Shown here one piece after another: positions 52,773 to 64,000 of a stretch of 64,000 nucleotides of DNA. Positions within the stretch are counted from its first letter, which is position 1, and every line of letters begins with the position of its first letter. Position numbers and translations under genes: made by a program. The stretch comes from Luzula sylvatica (taxonomy: Eukaryota; Streptophyta; Magnoliopsida; Poales; Juncaceae): contig OX326961.1 of the NCBI GenBank assembly GCA_946800325.1, forward strand, positions 45,719,415-45,783,414, read 5' to 3'. Below the pieces are notes generated by a model. That model was not told where the DNA came from and did no database searches. It saw only the letters and a program-made list of their open reading frames with translations.

Positions 52773-53296
52773 GTATCAGCATGAGAGGTGAAGCATATAA
52801 AGAGAAAGATCAATAATGAGACAGAGAAAGATTAGGATCACCGATCTACTAGGACTTCCTTTTGCCAAGATATTCATAGTATCAAAGAGAGAGGAAGAGG
52901 TAAAGAAAAACAAAGAAGAAACAAACATATGAGGTGAACAATACCGTCTACTGACGGCTGGAGGTTGGCGGCTTTAGGGTTTTGTCCGCCAAAAAACGAA
53001 ATTGCTTCAGATAAAAAAGAGAAAAGAACGAAAACCAATGGAGAAAAGAAACAAGGAAGTCATGGAGGAAAAAAAACAAGACATGAAAAAGAGAAGCAAG
53101 GAGAAGGGATGAAAAACGATCAGCAGAGAACCAATCATGGGTAGGGGCGTCTAGTGTTTTGGCCGGAGAAGGATTAAAGGAGCTGAGCTATGGGTGGTCC
53201 ATCCCAGATTCGATTTTTTCTCATTTTGTCTTTTGCTTTTTTAGGATTTCCTCAAAACCTTATTTATTTGGAGAATAAGAAAATCTTGGATATCTT
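52773..53296. other. Purine-rich spacer
   Basis: GA-rich plus strand with no coding signature beyond short frames. Nothing defined. Confidence 0.4.
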
Positions 53297-53530
53297 CTAG
53301 TACTTTCCCCCACAACTATTGACGACGTGTATATGATTTAACACCTGAATTTTTAACACATTAATTTATGATTTGACACTTGAATGAAATGTTAAATCAT
53401 AAATTAGCACAATTAAATCATAAATTAGGATTCAAATCATACATTAAGGTGTAAAATCAAATTTTAATAGTCTTGTTATGTCATCAATAATTGTGGAGAG
53501 AGTATTAGGGAACATACATCACTACTGTTT
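53297..53530. mobile_element. MITE downstream of peroxidase D
   Basis: Ends CTAGTACTTTCCCCCACAAC and, inverted, CTAATACTCTCTCCACAATT. The interior has AAATCATAAATT repeats. The right edge (GAGAGTATTAGGG, TACATCACTACT) matches the MITE in intron 3 of peroxidase A. Confidence 0.65.
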
Positions 53531-53830
53531 GGAAAAATATATTATGCCCTTCATTCTCAGATAAATACTCTTGATACGTCAATAGAAAATATTAAGTTGG
53601 ATTGATTAGATTTTTTGATTGAATTATTTTAATAAACAATTGATTTGAATGCTAATCAATTCAATTAAACATCCTGAATTGATGCATTAAGAATATTTAA
53701 CGAGAGTGAGGGTGACGGCCACCATATCAAACCCCTATTGATTTCATGTCACTCCATTATTGGAAATGCACAATTTCATGTATTAAATGTAATAAGCAAT
53801 CCTTTCACCCTTATAATCCCCAAATACAAA
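53531..53830. other. 3' region of peroxidase D
   Basis: About 300 bp, presumably 3' untranslated region and spacer of the minus-strand gene. Nothing defined. Confidence 0.4.
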
Positions 53831-55110
<1,280 letters not shown>

Positions 55111-55157
55111 GGTGAGGAAAAAAAAAATGAAGTGGTTGTGTGAATTGTGTCTAAATA

Positions 55158-55486
55158 ATCACTTATATTTATACGGGCTCGATCCTCAAATTTGAGGGGC
55201 TTCAGGCAAAATATTATGTCGAGCTATTAAATTGCAAAAGAACAAAATAATGAATCTTAGATTATAACTCCTTTGGCAGACATAAAATTTATCCACTAAT
55301 ATACATTGGCTTAAAAAATTGTTGTTAAATAAATGGATAAGAAATTTAAGGTATTTAAATAGGAGATTAAATGTACAAGATTGAACCAAAAAGATGCGAT
55401 TATCCAAACTAGATCCGAAGCGCATTCTTATATTTATACAGACCCGATCCTGAGATTTGAGGGGGCTTCAGGCAATATATTATATA
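55158..55486 (+). repeat. Repeat R, unit ~270 bp, first copies
   Basis: A unit running from TTATATTTATAC..GATCCT through TTCAGGCAAAATATTATG and GCAAAAGAACAAAATAATGA to GATGCGATTATCCAAACTAG. One full copy (about 55160-55430), then a second that is cut at 55486 by the Helitron-like element and continues at 58986. Confidence 0.7.
55164..55174 (-). promoter_or_regulatory. TATA box of peroxidase D
   Basis: GTATAAATATA on the minus strand, about 55 bp upstream of the ATG at 55110. It lies in the first bases of repeat R, so the repeat may supply part of the promoter. Confidence 0.55.
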
Positions 55487-55498
55487 CTAGGAAAATAA

Positions 55499-55518
55499 CC
55501 CGTGCTTCGCTGCGCGGT
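55499..55518 (-). other. 3' hairpin of the Helitron-like element
   Basis: Minus strand CCGCGC-AGCGAA-GCACGG, an imperfect stem, about 8-10 bp before CTAG. Confidence 0.65.
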
Positions 55519-55519
55519 A

Positions 55520-56934
55520 TATTATTTAGTAATTCAAATGTGTTTTAATTATTTACGTTCATTTATCTTATTTGTAATTGATTTTCTCAATAATCAAATT
55601 AAAATCAACACGACCAAATAATATTATAAGTAGAACTTACTTAGAAAATAACCAATCTATATGAAAAAAAAAATCAATTCAAAATTAACATGTATAAAAT
55701 CACAAATTAATCACATAAATCAAAATTTAATTACAGACCCAATATTCAAGTGTATTGCAATGAGTATAAATCAAGTTAAGCAACAAAAATTATATAATTA
55801 TCTGAATCTGAATTCTTGAAGATGCCAAGAACCAGACTATACAAATCGCGCAAAGATTTCTTTTTTTCTTTTATCAATAAGAACCTTTATAGCACTATCA
55901 TAAAAAATAACGAAGTAACCTCCAAAACTCTGCATTATTAATTATCAACAATTCAGGGACTTATTTGCAATTACCAATAATACATGGTTCCTTTCGCAAA
56001 CATTCATTTATTACAATTCAGTAGAACTTCATTGAGAAATAAAGAGAATGCATTTATTATGAACATAATACATGATACCTACAAAAAAAATTCATAATAA
56101 TAAAGAGAATATATTTAAACTAAGAAATATCCTATAATCACAAAATAAGAACTAATTACATATGCTCGTGTAAAATCTCATAATATCACATATATCCTTC
56201 AATATGAGCAATATCATTTTTACCAATCCAAGTCACTGCATGAACTAATATTATGAATTGTATTATTCTATACCACTTGTGAAGAATTTAGGAGATTGCT
56301 GCTCATATTATGCGGTGAAGAATTATGAAGATGATCATATTTAATTTAAATTCAAATATTTCATTGGAGTAGAAAAGATTTGGAGTAGAAAACAGTTTCA
56401 AGATTATCAAATGCTCGGTGAAAATCAATTGTATCTGGATCTGGATTGCATCAAGAATCTGTCGAGAAAGATTAGGAATTCCAATTTTAAGTATGAAAAT
56501 GAAATTTCTATTTCAAAAATATAACGATTTTACAGTTGCCTTTGTATAATTCATGTTTGTCTGGAAGAGAGCGCTCGAAATTAAGGACAAAAGTTAAAAG
56601 GCATATCTAAGTTATTTAATTAATTTTTCATTTCTTTAATACATTCATCTTAATTTTTTCATTTAATTTCTTATTTATTTTTACAAAAAATTATGCATAC
56701 TTTTTGATTAATAATATATTATTAATTAATTTACAATTGAATCTTTTAGTGTTGGAATAATAATTTCTTTTTCTTTTTGAACATATTAAACTTCCATAAC
56801 AATTATAAACATTATGCCATAAATGAACTAATGAAATAATGTGTTCAATTATTAATAAAATTCTTAATACTCCGACAATTATCTAGTTCTATAATATCCT
56901 TGATTGATATTTTTTTGGATAATTAAAATGCTTA
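55520..56934. other. Helitron interior, 3' part
   Basis: AT-rich. I looked for the missing C-terminal acetyltransferase exon of CTF7 on the minus strand and did not find it. Nothing else defined. Confidence 0.45.
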
Positions 56935-57841
56935 TTCATAGCAAAAGTACATTATAATAAGTTTTTTGAAAACTTCCCTCTTGTAATTAAATTTGGCAAA
57001 ATTCATGATTTTATTCTTTATACTCAAACTCGATGCAGTCTTTACAGGGCTGTTATTTGTGATAACTTTAAGCCCCTTCATTATCGGTTCTGCGACTAAA
57101 CATCCAACAATTTTATGGCTCGAAATATACATATACACCTATATCAGAAAAAAGGAGTGATTAATATTATTATTGAAATAGAGTAAGTTTAAGATAAAGG
57201 TTGTTTTGGAGATTTTAGGTTTTATGATTAATACACCTTGCATTGATTATATGGAAGCTGATTTCACTGAATTCAAGCTCTTTTCCCACTGTTTTGTTTA
57301 ATTGTCTCACCTGACAAATACCCCCAAAAGAAAATCATGTAAATGAATTTCTTTTTTATCATATATCCTCCAATGACAATAATTAACATGCAAATATGAT
57401 AAATTTGAAAATCAGAAAATGATATGAACACCTTTTGCTTCTGAACAAAAGAATCATCGTCTTGAACGATCACGATTCGGTCAGTATTATTACAAAATCT
57501 CACAACCACCCTTTCATTTTTCCAATCCTGAAAAATAAAACCCAATAAATAAATCAATTACGAATTAATTCATGCTTTGAATTAGAAATTCTCAAACAAA
57601 CATTAGAGCAAACACCTTGAATGCAATCCCATTCATAATACTCTTTATGATATGCCTTGTGAATCGACTCGCCCCCTTCGTCTCGACGGGCACATATAAT
57701 TCCACAAATGGTGCATTGGTGCAACGTGATATCACGCTGCCCCAATTTCCCAATGGTTGTGCACAAACGGTACATTGATCTAACTCTCCATGGGTCATAC
57801 AATCTGTACATTGATCTAACTTTCCATGGGTCATACAATCT
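56935..57841 (-). pseudogene. CTF7: CTF7/ECO1 cohesin acetyltransferase, truncated copy with introns
   Basis: CTF7 acetylates cohesin SMC3 to establish sister-chromatid cohesion. Minus-strand exon-like blocks: about 57841-57616 (KLGQRDITLHQCTICGI, then H-x3-H as HKAYHK: the C2H2 finger), 57527-57432 (DWKNERVVV...DDDSFVQKQK), 57310-57237 (VRQLNKTVGKELE) and 57138 to about 56935 (VYMYISSHKIVGCLVAEPI). They occur in family order and are separated by GT-AG introns. The set lacks the N-terminus and the C-terminal acetyl-CoA-binding domain. One extra T after the finger (near 57636) shifts the frame, and the 57310-57237 block does not join the next in frame. A 36-bp tandem duplication (57774-57845) extends the first block. 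It cannot make a working enzyme. Confidence 0.8.
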
Positions 57842-58448
57842 GATTTCAAGACAAATAGATGAATTATCAGTATGAACGATGTGATGTATACGTAGCCAAC
57901 TAACCCTAATTGATATAATTTAGCGAGGGTTAAGATCAAAATCATTTAATCTTGACAATGCAAATAGAAGGTAGTCTCTTGAGGCATTTCATCGAACATG
58001 ATAAGGGTCTAAGGCTCTTTCATTGTTATAATTTTCTGTAAGTAAATTGACAATACAAGGACAAAACAAAGGATGAAAATTAACATTTCAAATATTCAGA
58101 AGACAATTAAAGCAAGAAAGTAACGCAGAATTTTGCAGAATCAAAGGGGAAAAAGCAGAATGTAGGAGTGTTTAATTTGTGCATTTAAAAGATACCTTAA
58201 ATCTCATCTTTCTAGCAAAAAAAAGAGATACAAAGTACCTCTTCATCAATACTCTTCGTTAAAGCTTTCCATGGCCATTCCAGATCTCCACTGAAAATTC
58301 TACCATGGTTAATAGTACAAAAACAGAGGAAATTACCGATTCCTAGAGGACTCAGAGAGAGGAGACGGTAAGAATTTGAGGGCCAAGTCAGTTCAACCGG
58401 ACCATGTTAACCGAAAACACCGACTCCACCGATCCAAGCATCGGGTCG
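57842..58448. other. Helitron interior, between the CTF7 relic and a small hAT
   Basis: A minus-strand stretch at 58321-58241 is open (WPWKALTKSIDEE) and followed by a possible donor (GAG|GTACTTTG). It could be a further captured exon, but I do not recognise it. The rest is non-coding. Confidence 0.35.
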
Positions 58449-58673
58449 CAGGCCGGCTCAAGAGTTTCAAAGGCCCAAAGCCATATCATGGACAAAACAC
58501 ATTTTTTTTATAATTAACCTTAAATTTGTATATTATATTATATAATTTTGTTAAAATGGACCCAAATTTTTTTATAATGGACCCCAAATTTCATAAATTA
58601 TATTACGTAAATTGTTTTTTTAGACCCGAACCCGAGCGGTGGCTTCAAATTTTACACATGCGGGCCGGCTCTG
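58449..58673. mobile_element. Small hAT-like element (GGCCGGCTC family), copy 1
   Basis: 225 bp with ends CAGGCCGGCTC and, inverted, CAGAGCCGGCCCG, and internal TGGACCCAAATTTTT words. It matches the copy at 59927-60153. No clear 8-bp duplication here. Confidence 0.65.
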
Positions 58674-58689
58674 CGCACAAGATGGAAAG

Positions 58690-58900
58690 ATGGAGAGAGA
58701 GAAAAAGTGAGAGAAAGGGGGTGAATGTTTATACGTGCCTGTGTGAGTAAGGGGTCTCTGGACTGTAAGGAGTGTGAGTGAGGGTTGAGTAAGGGGTGTG
58801 AGTTGTTGTGACTGTGAGTAAGGAGTGTGAGTGAGGAGACAGGGATTAGATTCAATGCATATGTAACTAAGGAGTGTGACTGAGAGGATTTAGACATGAA
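58690..58900 (+). repeat. GAGTAAGGAGTGTGAGT minisatellite-like tract
   Basis: Irregular repeats of GAGTAAGG(A/G)GTGTGAG between about 58740 and 58880 inside the Helitron-like element. Confidence 0.55.
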
Positions 58901-58985
58901 TTAGATTCAATGTGTAATTAAAAATAATATAATGATGTGGCACTCTGAGGATTAAGAAAAATACTTACAAATTGTATTAGTAGGA

Positions 58986-59926
58986 TTAATAATTATGTTG
59001 AGCTATTAAATTGCAAAAGAACAAAATAATCAATCTTAGATTATAACTCTTTTGGTATTAAATTGCAAAAGAACAAAATAATGAATCTTAGATTATAACT
59101 TAAGAGTGATTCTATGGTAGAACCTTTTCGAAAGGATATTTTGAGAATTAGTAATTATTTCGAAAATGTGACAATTAAATTAATTTTTTTTTTCAAACAT
59201 TGTATTAATTATTATTTAAACTAAAAGATTGAAAAAATGACCAAAATATCTTTGTTAATTTGTATAAGAATTGGAAAAAAGTCCTACCATAGAGATTTAC
59301 TATGGCATACCGGCTTAACGCACTTCAAACGCATTCCAAATAGTAAAAAATGGAAGGAGAACGGGCAACACTTCGAATACATGTATTGGGAGTGACCTCC
59401 AAAATACATTGGAGGCCAATTCATTGGAATGCAAAAACATTTCTCTAAATTTATTCATTAATTTATATTGACATAAAAAATAGTTGTTAAATAAATGGAT
59501 AAGAATTTAACATAGTCAAATAGGAGATTAAATGTATAAGATCGAACGAAAAGATGCGATTATCCAAACTAGATGTGAAGTGCGTTCTTATATTTATACA
59601 ACCCGATCCTGAGATTTGAGGGGCTTGAGGCAAAATATTATGTTAACCTATTAAATTACAAATGAACAAAATAATGAATCTTAGATTATAACTCTTTTGG
59701 TAAACATTAAATTTATGTACTAATTTACATTGGCTTAAAAAATAATTGTTAAATAAATGGATAAGAACTTAACATAATCAAATAGAAGATAAACGTGTAT
59801 AAGATCGAATGAAAAGATATGATTATCCAGACTAGATTTGAAGCGCATTATGTTCGTACGAAACAACCAATCAGTTCTAACAGATAGGGTTCTGATTTCC
59901 GATTGTCAATTTTGCGCACACACACG
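58986..59926 (+). repeat. Repeat R, further copies
   Basis: Continuation of the split copy (TTATGTTGAGCTATTAAATT), a short internal duplication (GCAAAAGAACAAAATAAT at 59017 and 59066) and another copy from about 59580 (TTCTTATATTTATACAACCC) to about 59850. A MITE-like insertion lies at 59105-59305. Confidence 0.65.
59105..59305. mobile_element. MITE-like insertion
   Basis: About 195 bp with inverted ends GATTCTATGGTAGAACC and, from the right, AATCTCTATGGTAGGAC. AT-rich interior. Breaks repeat R. Target duplication not resolved. Confidence 0.5.
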
Positions 59927-60153
59927 CAGGACCGGCCCAATGGTTTAAGAGACCCTAAGCAAAATCATAAATCTATCTAAATTTTTTTTATAATGAACCC
60001 TAAATTTTTATATCATACTATATAATTTGTTAAAATTGACCCAAAAATTTTAATAATGGACCCCAAATTTTTAAAATTATACTACATAATTTTTTTTCGT
60101 GGACCCGGACCCGAAGCCCAGGCTTTATTTTTTGTATTAATGGGCCGGCTCTG
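59927..60153. mobile_element. Small hAT-like element (GGCCGGCTC family), copy 2
   Basis: 227 bp, ends CAGGACCGGCCC and, inverted, CAGAGCCGGCCC. Flanks CACACACG and CGCACACG agree at seven of eight bases (TSD). Confidence 0.75.
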
Positions 60154-60234
60154 CGCACACGCACACATAGTGATTGATTCATTAATGGACTAGAGAGGAT
60201 AGCGACTTCCCCTAGATTTTTGAGATGTAATATA

Positions 60235-63200
60235 TAAAAAAATTCTGTAATTGAAGACTAACCAATGCTAAAAAGAAATTCAAACATTTTGCAAAAAAGC
60301 AAAAAACGAAGTCAAACATATTCATAAAAACCAGTTATCATATTTTTTTCATAAAATGCCAAAATTTATGTGTAAAACGAACAAAATACTTAATTTTCAT
60401 GTTTTCCTAAAAAAAAAACTCTGTAATTGAAGATTGACACATGCAAATTTCTATTTTTTTTTAAATCGAAAAATACAAAAAGTGAAGTGTAACATTTTCC
60501 AAAAAATCAATTATCATATTTTTCTAGAAAATCTACAAATTTATGTCTAAAACAAGCATAATACTCAATTTTCATGTTTTTCACCAAAAACTCCCCAAGT
60601 GAAGACAAACACATGCAATTTCTATTTTTTTCAAAAAAGTTGCCAAAATGAAAAAAATAAAGTCTAACAGCTTAAAAAAAAAATAATAACAATATTTTTT
60701 CTAGAAATTACCAAAATCGATGTTTAAATGAGCAAAGAACTTAGTTTTCATGTTTTTCTAAAAAGCCTCCGTAATCTAAGACTAAAACATAGACTTTTAT
60801 TTTTTTTCAAAAAACTGTTGTAGAAATGCAAAAAATGAAGTCTGACACATTCAAAAAGATCCATTATCATATTTTTCAATAAAATACAAAAATTGATGTC
60901 TAAAACAAGCATAATACTTAATTTTTATCTTTTTCTTACATAAATTTTGTAATTGAACACTAATACTTGTCAATTTCTATTTTGTTTAAAAAAATTGAAA
61001 CATACAAAAAAAATGATGGCTAACAGCTTAAAAAATTATAATATTTTTCAAACAAAATTCCAAAATTGATGTCTGAAACGTCCAAAGTACTTAATTCTCA
61101 CGTTTTCCTTAAAAAAGATTGGAGACTAACACATAATATTTTTTATTTTATTTTCATTTTTTGCAAAAATGTAAAGATAGAGTGTTAACACCTTAAAAAA
61201 ATTATTTATCATATTTTTTCTATAATATGCCAAAATATATCTAAAACGAGCACAATGCACAATTTTCATGTTTTTTTCCTAAAATAACTCCGTAATCTAT
61301 GACTAACACATGCAAATTTGTATTATTTTTGAAAAATGCAAAAGATTAATTAACATGTTTTAAAAAAAATGTCAAAATTGATGTCTAAAATTACAAAAAT
61401 ACACAATTTCCTTGTTTCCAAAAAAAAAATTCACAATTGAAGACTAACACCAACAATTTCAATTTCTTTTTTTTGTAATTGAAATAAAATGCAAAAATTG
61501 AAGTCTAACACCTTAAAAAAATTAATATATTTTTCTAGAAAATGTCAAAGTTGATGTCTACAACAAGCACAATACCCGATACTCATGTTCTTATAAAAAA
61601 TCTATGTAATTGCAGATTAACACGTGCAAATTTCTATTTTTTCAAATAATATTGTAAGAATTCAAAGAGTAAAGTGAACCACCTTCAAAAAAATCAATAT
61701 CACATTTATGTACAAAATGCAAAAATTGATGTCCAAATAAACCAAGATGCATAATTTCATATTTTCCTAAAGAAAATATGTAATTGAAGACTAACACAAG
61801 CAAATTTCTATTTATATATAAACAAAATCTTCAAAAATTGATGTCTAACATCTTCAAAAAAAATCCTAAATTCGTGTCTAAATGACGAAAGTACTTAATT
61901 CTCATGTTTTCCTCAAAAAACCTCTGTAACTGAACACTAACTCGTGCTAATTTCTATTTTTTCAAATGTTTTGAAAAAAATACAAAAATTTAAGGATAAC
62001 ACCTTCAGAAAAACAAGTATCATATTTTCCATAAAATGTCAAAATTGATGAAAAAAATGAGAACAATACACAATTTTCATGTATTTTCTCAAAAAACTTC
62101 GTGATTGAAGACTAAAACATCCAAATTTGTATTTTTTTTTCAAAAATGTAAAATGAGAATTGAAGACTAACACAAATACTCAATTTTAATGTTTTCTTAA
62201 AAAAACTCCAAAATTGAAGACTAACACAAATAAATTCCTATTTTGTTCAAAAAATTGATAAACAATACAAAAATAAATGTCTAACCTCTTCAAAATAAAT
62301 AAATTATCATATCATTCTTGATAATGCCAAAATTGATGTCTAAAACAAGCACAATACTCAATTTTCATGTTTTTCCTCTGAAAAAAAAACTTTGGAATTG
62401 AAGATTAACACATGTAAATTTTTACTTTTTTTCTAATATTTCGAAAAATGCAAAAACTGATGTCCAACACCTTAAAAAAATATATATAATATTTTTCAAC
62501 AAAATTCCAAAATTGATGTTTGAAACTGGCAAATTGATTTTTATGTTTTCATAAAATAAGACTCTGTAATTGAAGAGTAACACATTCAAGTTGTTATTTT
62601 ATTTCATAAAAAAATACACAAATGCAAAAAGTGAAGTTTGACACCTGAAAAAAATAATTATCAAATGTTCCTAAAAAGTGCCAAAATGTATGTTTGAAAC
62701 GAACAAAATACTTAATTTTCATATTTTTCTCAAACAATTTAGTAATTGAAAACTAACACATGCAAATTTCTATTTTTTAAAAACTATTTGCAAAATCGCG
62801 AAGTTTGACACATTAAAAAAAATCAATTTGCATTTTTCCGTAAAATGCCAAAAATGATATCTAAAACAAGAAAAATACTTAGTTTTCATGTTTTTCACAA
62901 AAAAAACACCGTAATTCAAGACTAACAATAGCAACTTTCTATTTTGTCAAAAAAAAAATGCAAAAATTGTACAAGTATAATCTAACAATTTTCAAAAAAA
63001 TCAACTGTCATATTTTTCTAAAAAAATGTCGAAATTGATGTTTAAAATGAGTATAATACATAATTTTCATGTTTTCCTAAAAAACTTGTAATTGAAGACT
63101 AACACGGGCAAATTTCTATTTTTTGAAAAAAATAGAAAAATATTAAAAGTGAGGTCTAACACCTTCAAAAAAAATATGGTTATAATAGTTTTTAAAAGAA

Positions 63201-64000
63201 ATCTAAAATTGATGTCTCAAACGAGAAAATACTTAATTTTCATAATTTCCTCAAAAAACTTCATAATTATAGACTAACATTTGCAAATTTCTATTTTTTT
63301 TTTTAAAATTGCAAAAAATACATTAGTGAAGTCTAACACCATCAAAAAAATCAATTAACGTATTTTTCTAAAAAATGCCAAAATTGATGTCTTAACCGAG
63401 CAAAATACTCGGTTTTCATGTTGTCCTAAAAAAACTCCGTAATTGAAGAATAACACGGACCCATTTCTATTGTTTTCAAAAAATTTACAAAAATGCAAAA
63501 AGTGAAGTCTTAACACCTTCAAAAAAATCATTTATCATATTTTCTAAAAATTACAAAAATTGATATCTAAACGAGCAAAATACTTAGTTTTCATGTTTTT
63601 CTTAAAGAACTCCGTAATTGAATACTAATACAAGCAGATTTTCTTTTTTTTCATAAATTTTGCTAAAATGCAAAAAGTAAAGTTGAACAACACAAAAAAA
63701 AAAAAAATTTGTAGAAACTCCCAAATTTGATAGCTAAAATGAACAAAATACTTAATGCGGATGTTTTCCTAAAAACAACTTCGTAATTGAAGACTAACAC
63801 ATGAAAATTTCTTAATTTTAAATTTTTTTTGAAAAATACAAAAGTGATGGCTAACACCTTCAAGAAAAAATATTTTTTATTATATTTTTCTACCAAATCA
63901 AAAATTGTATGTATAAAATGATTTTCATGTTTTCCTAAAAAACAACTCTATAATTGAAGACTAACACATGTAAATTTCTATTATTAAAAGAATTGCAAAA
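60235..64000 (+). repeat. Diverged tandem satellite, unit ~175 bp, runs off the window
   Basis: A unit with the words CCAAAATTGATGTCTAAAAC, GAGCAAAATACTTAATTTTC, ATGTTTTCCTAAAAAA, CTCCGTAATTGAAGACTAAC, ACATGCAAATTTCTATTTTT and AAAAAGTGAAGTCTAACACC. Starts of AATTTTCAT at about 60392, 60567, 60743, 60920, 61093, 61261, 61405, 61579, 61753, 61897 and 62072 give steps of 168-177 bp, with some shortened units (144). More than 20 units, strongly AT-rich and well diverged. Small frames in it have no support. Confidence 0.9.

Larger units (their letters stand above)
55487..58985 (-). mobile_element. Non-autonomous Helitron-like element carrying a CTF7 fragment
   Basis: On the minus strand it begins TCCTACTAATACAATTTG after an A (58986) and ends CTAG followed by T (55486). 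A GC-rich hairpin lies about 10 bp before the end (ACCGCGCAGCGAAGCACGGG, 55499-55518). These are Helitron hallmarks: A|TC...hairpin...CTAG|T and no target duplication. The insertion splits a copy of repeat R, whose two parts resume on either side, so the borders are supported by the empty site. No RepHel gene is present, so it is non-autonomous. A small hAT-like element (58449-58673) is nested inside. Confidence 0.75.

Noticed and set aside
57554..57945. Two overlapping minus-strand frames treated as separate proteins
   Set aside because: One carries the CTF7 zinc finger and the other the residues after it; they are a single exon broken by a one-base insertion.

Overview
This is a gene-poor, AT-rich stretch of a flowering-plant nuclear genome, probably a eudicot. 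The evidence is four spliced class III peroxidase genes, a FAR1/FHY3-type gene at the left edge, plant-type Ty1/Copia retrotransposons with tRNA-iMet primer sites, and hAT, MULE, MITE and Helitron remnants. I cannot name the species. No tRNA, rRNA or CRISPR array was found.

Layout. 1-986: 3' part of a FAR1-related gene (minus), cut by the window edge. 1774-8519: a decayed Copia element holding a PPR-gene relic and a later solo LTR (3530-4774, TSD TTTAA). 8935-10625: a probable hAT-type element with a 103-bp tandem array. 11640-13709: peroxidase A (minus, 4 exons). 14205-14700: a diverged tandem repeat. 14714-24896: a minus-strand LTR split by a Copia element (16122-24461, TSD GTTGG). 25014-35120: a three-level nest, with a solo LTR (TSD ATGCG) split by a second solo LTR (TSD GAGAT) split by a minus-strand Copia element (26450-34289). 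35608-37723: two hAT-type elements with exact 8-bp TSDs around another tandem repeat. 39641-40848: peroxidase B (plus, 3 exons). 41912-45226: two MULE-type elements. 47424-48574: peroxidase C (plus, 3 exons). 50184-51077: a hAT-type element. 51819-52772: another palindrome-bearing solo LTR. 53831-55110: peroxidase D (minus, 4 exons). 55487-58985: a Helitron-like insertion carrying a broken copy of the cohesin acetyltransferase gene CTF7/ECO1. 60235-64000: a diverged satellite of about 175 bp that runs off the right edge.

The working genes are the four peroxidases, which are secreted haem enzymes of the cell wall. They form a dispersed tandem cluster of two structural types: A and D have four exons, while B and C lack the last intron. 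Almost everything between them is transposable-element sequence, and the nesting can be ordered from target-site duplications.

The most unusual signal is shared by six otherwise different LTRs. Each has a cluster of about 16-bp palindromes just upstream of its putative TATA box. The palindromes come mostly in pairs whose centres lie 21-23 bp apart, two turns of the DNA helix. The palindrome core differs between families (TTCGAA, CGTGACG/CATGACG, TTATAA) while the spacing is kept. One Copia element carries eight more such pairs in its 5' leader. Two LTR families in the same window lack them. This looks like a binding-site code for a dimeric protein that has changed specificity between families.
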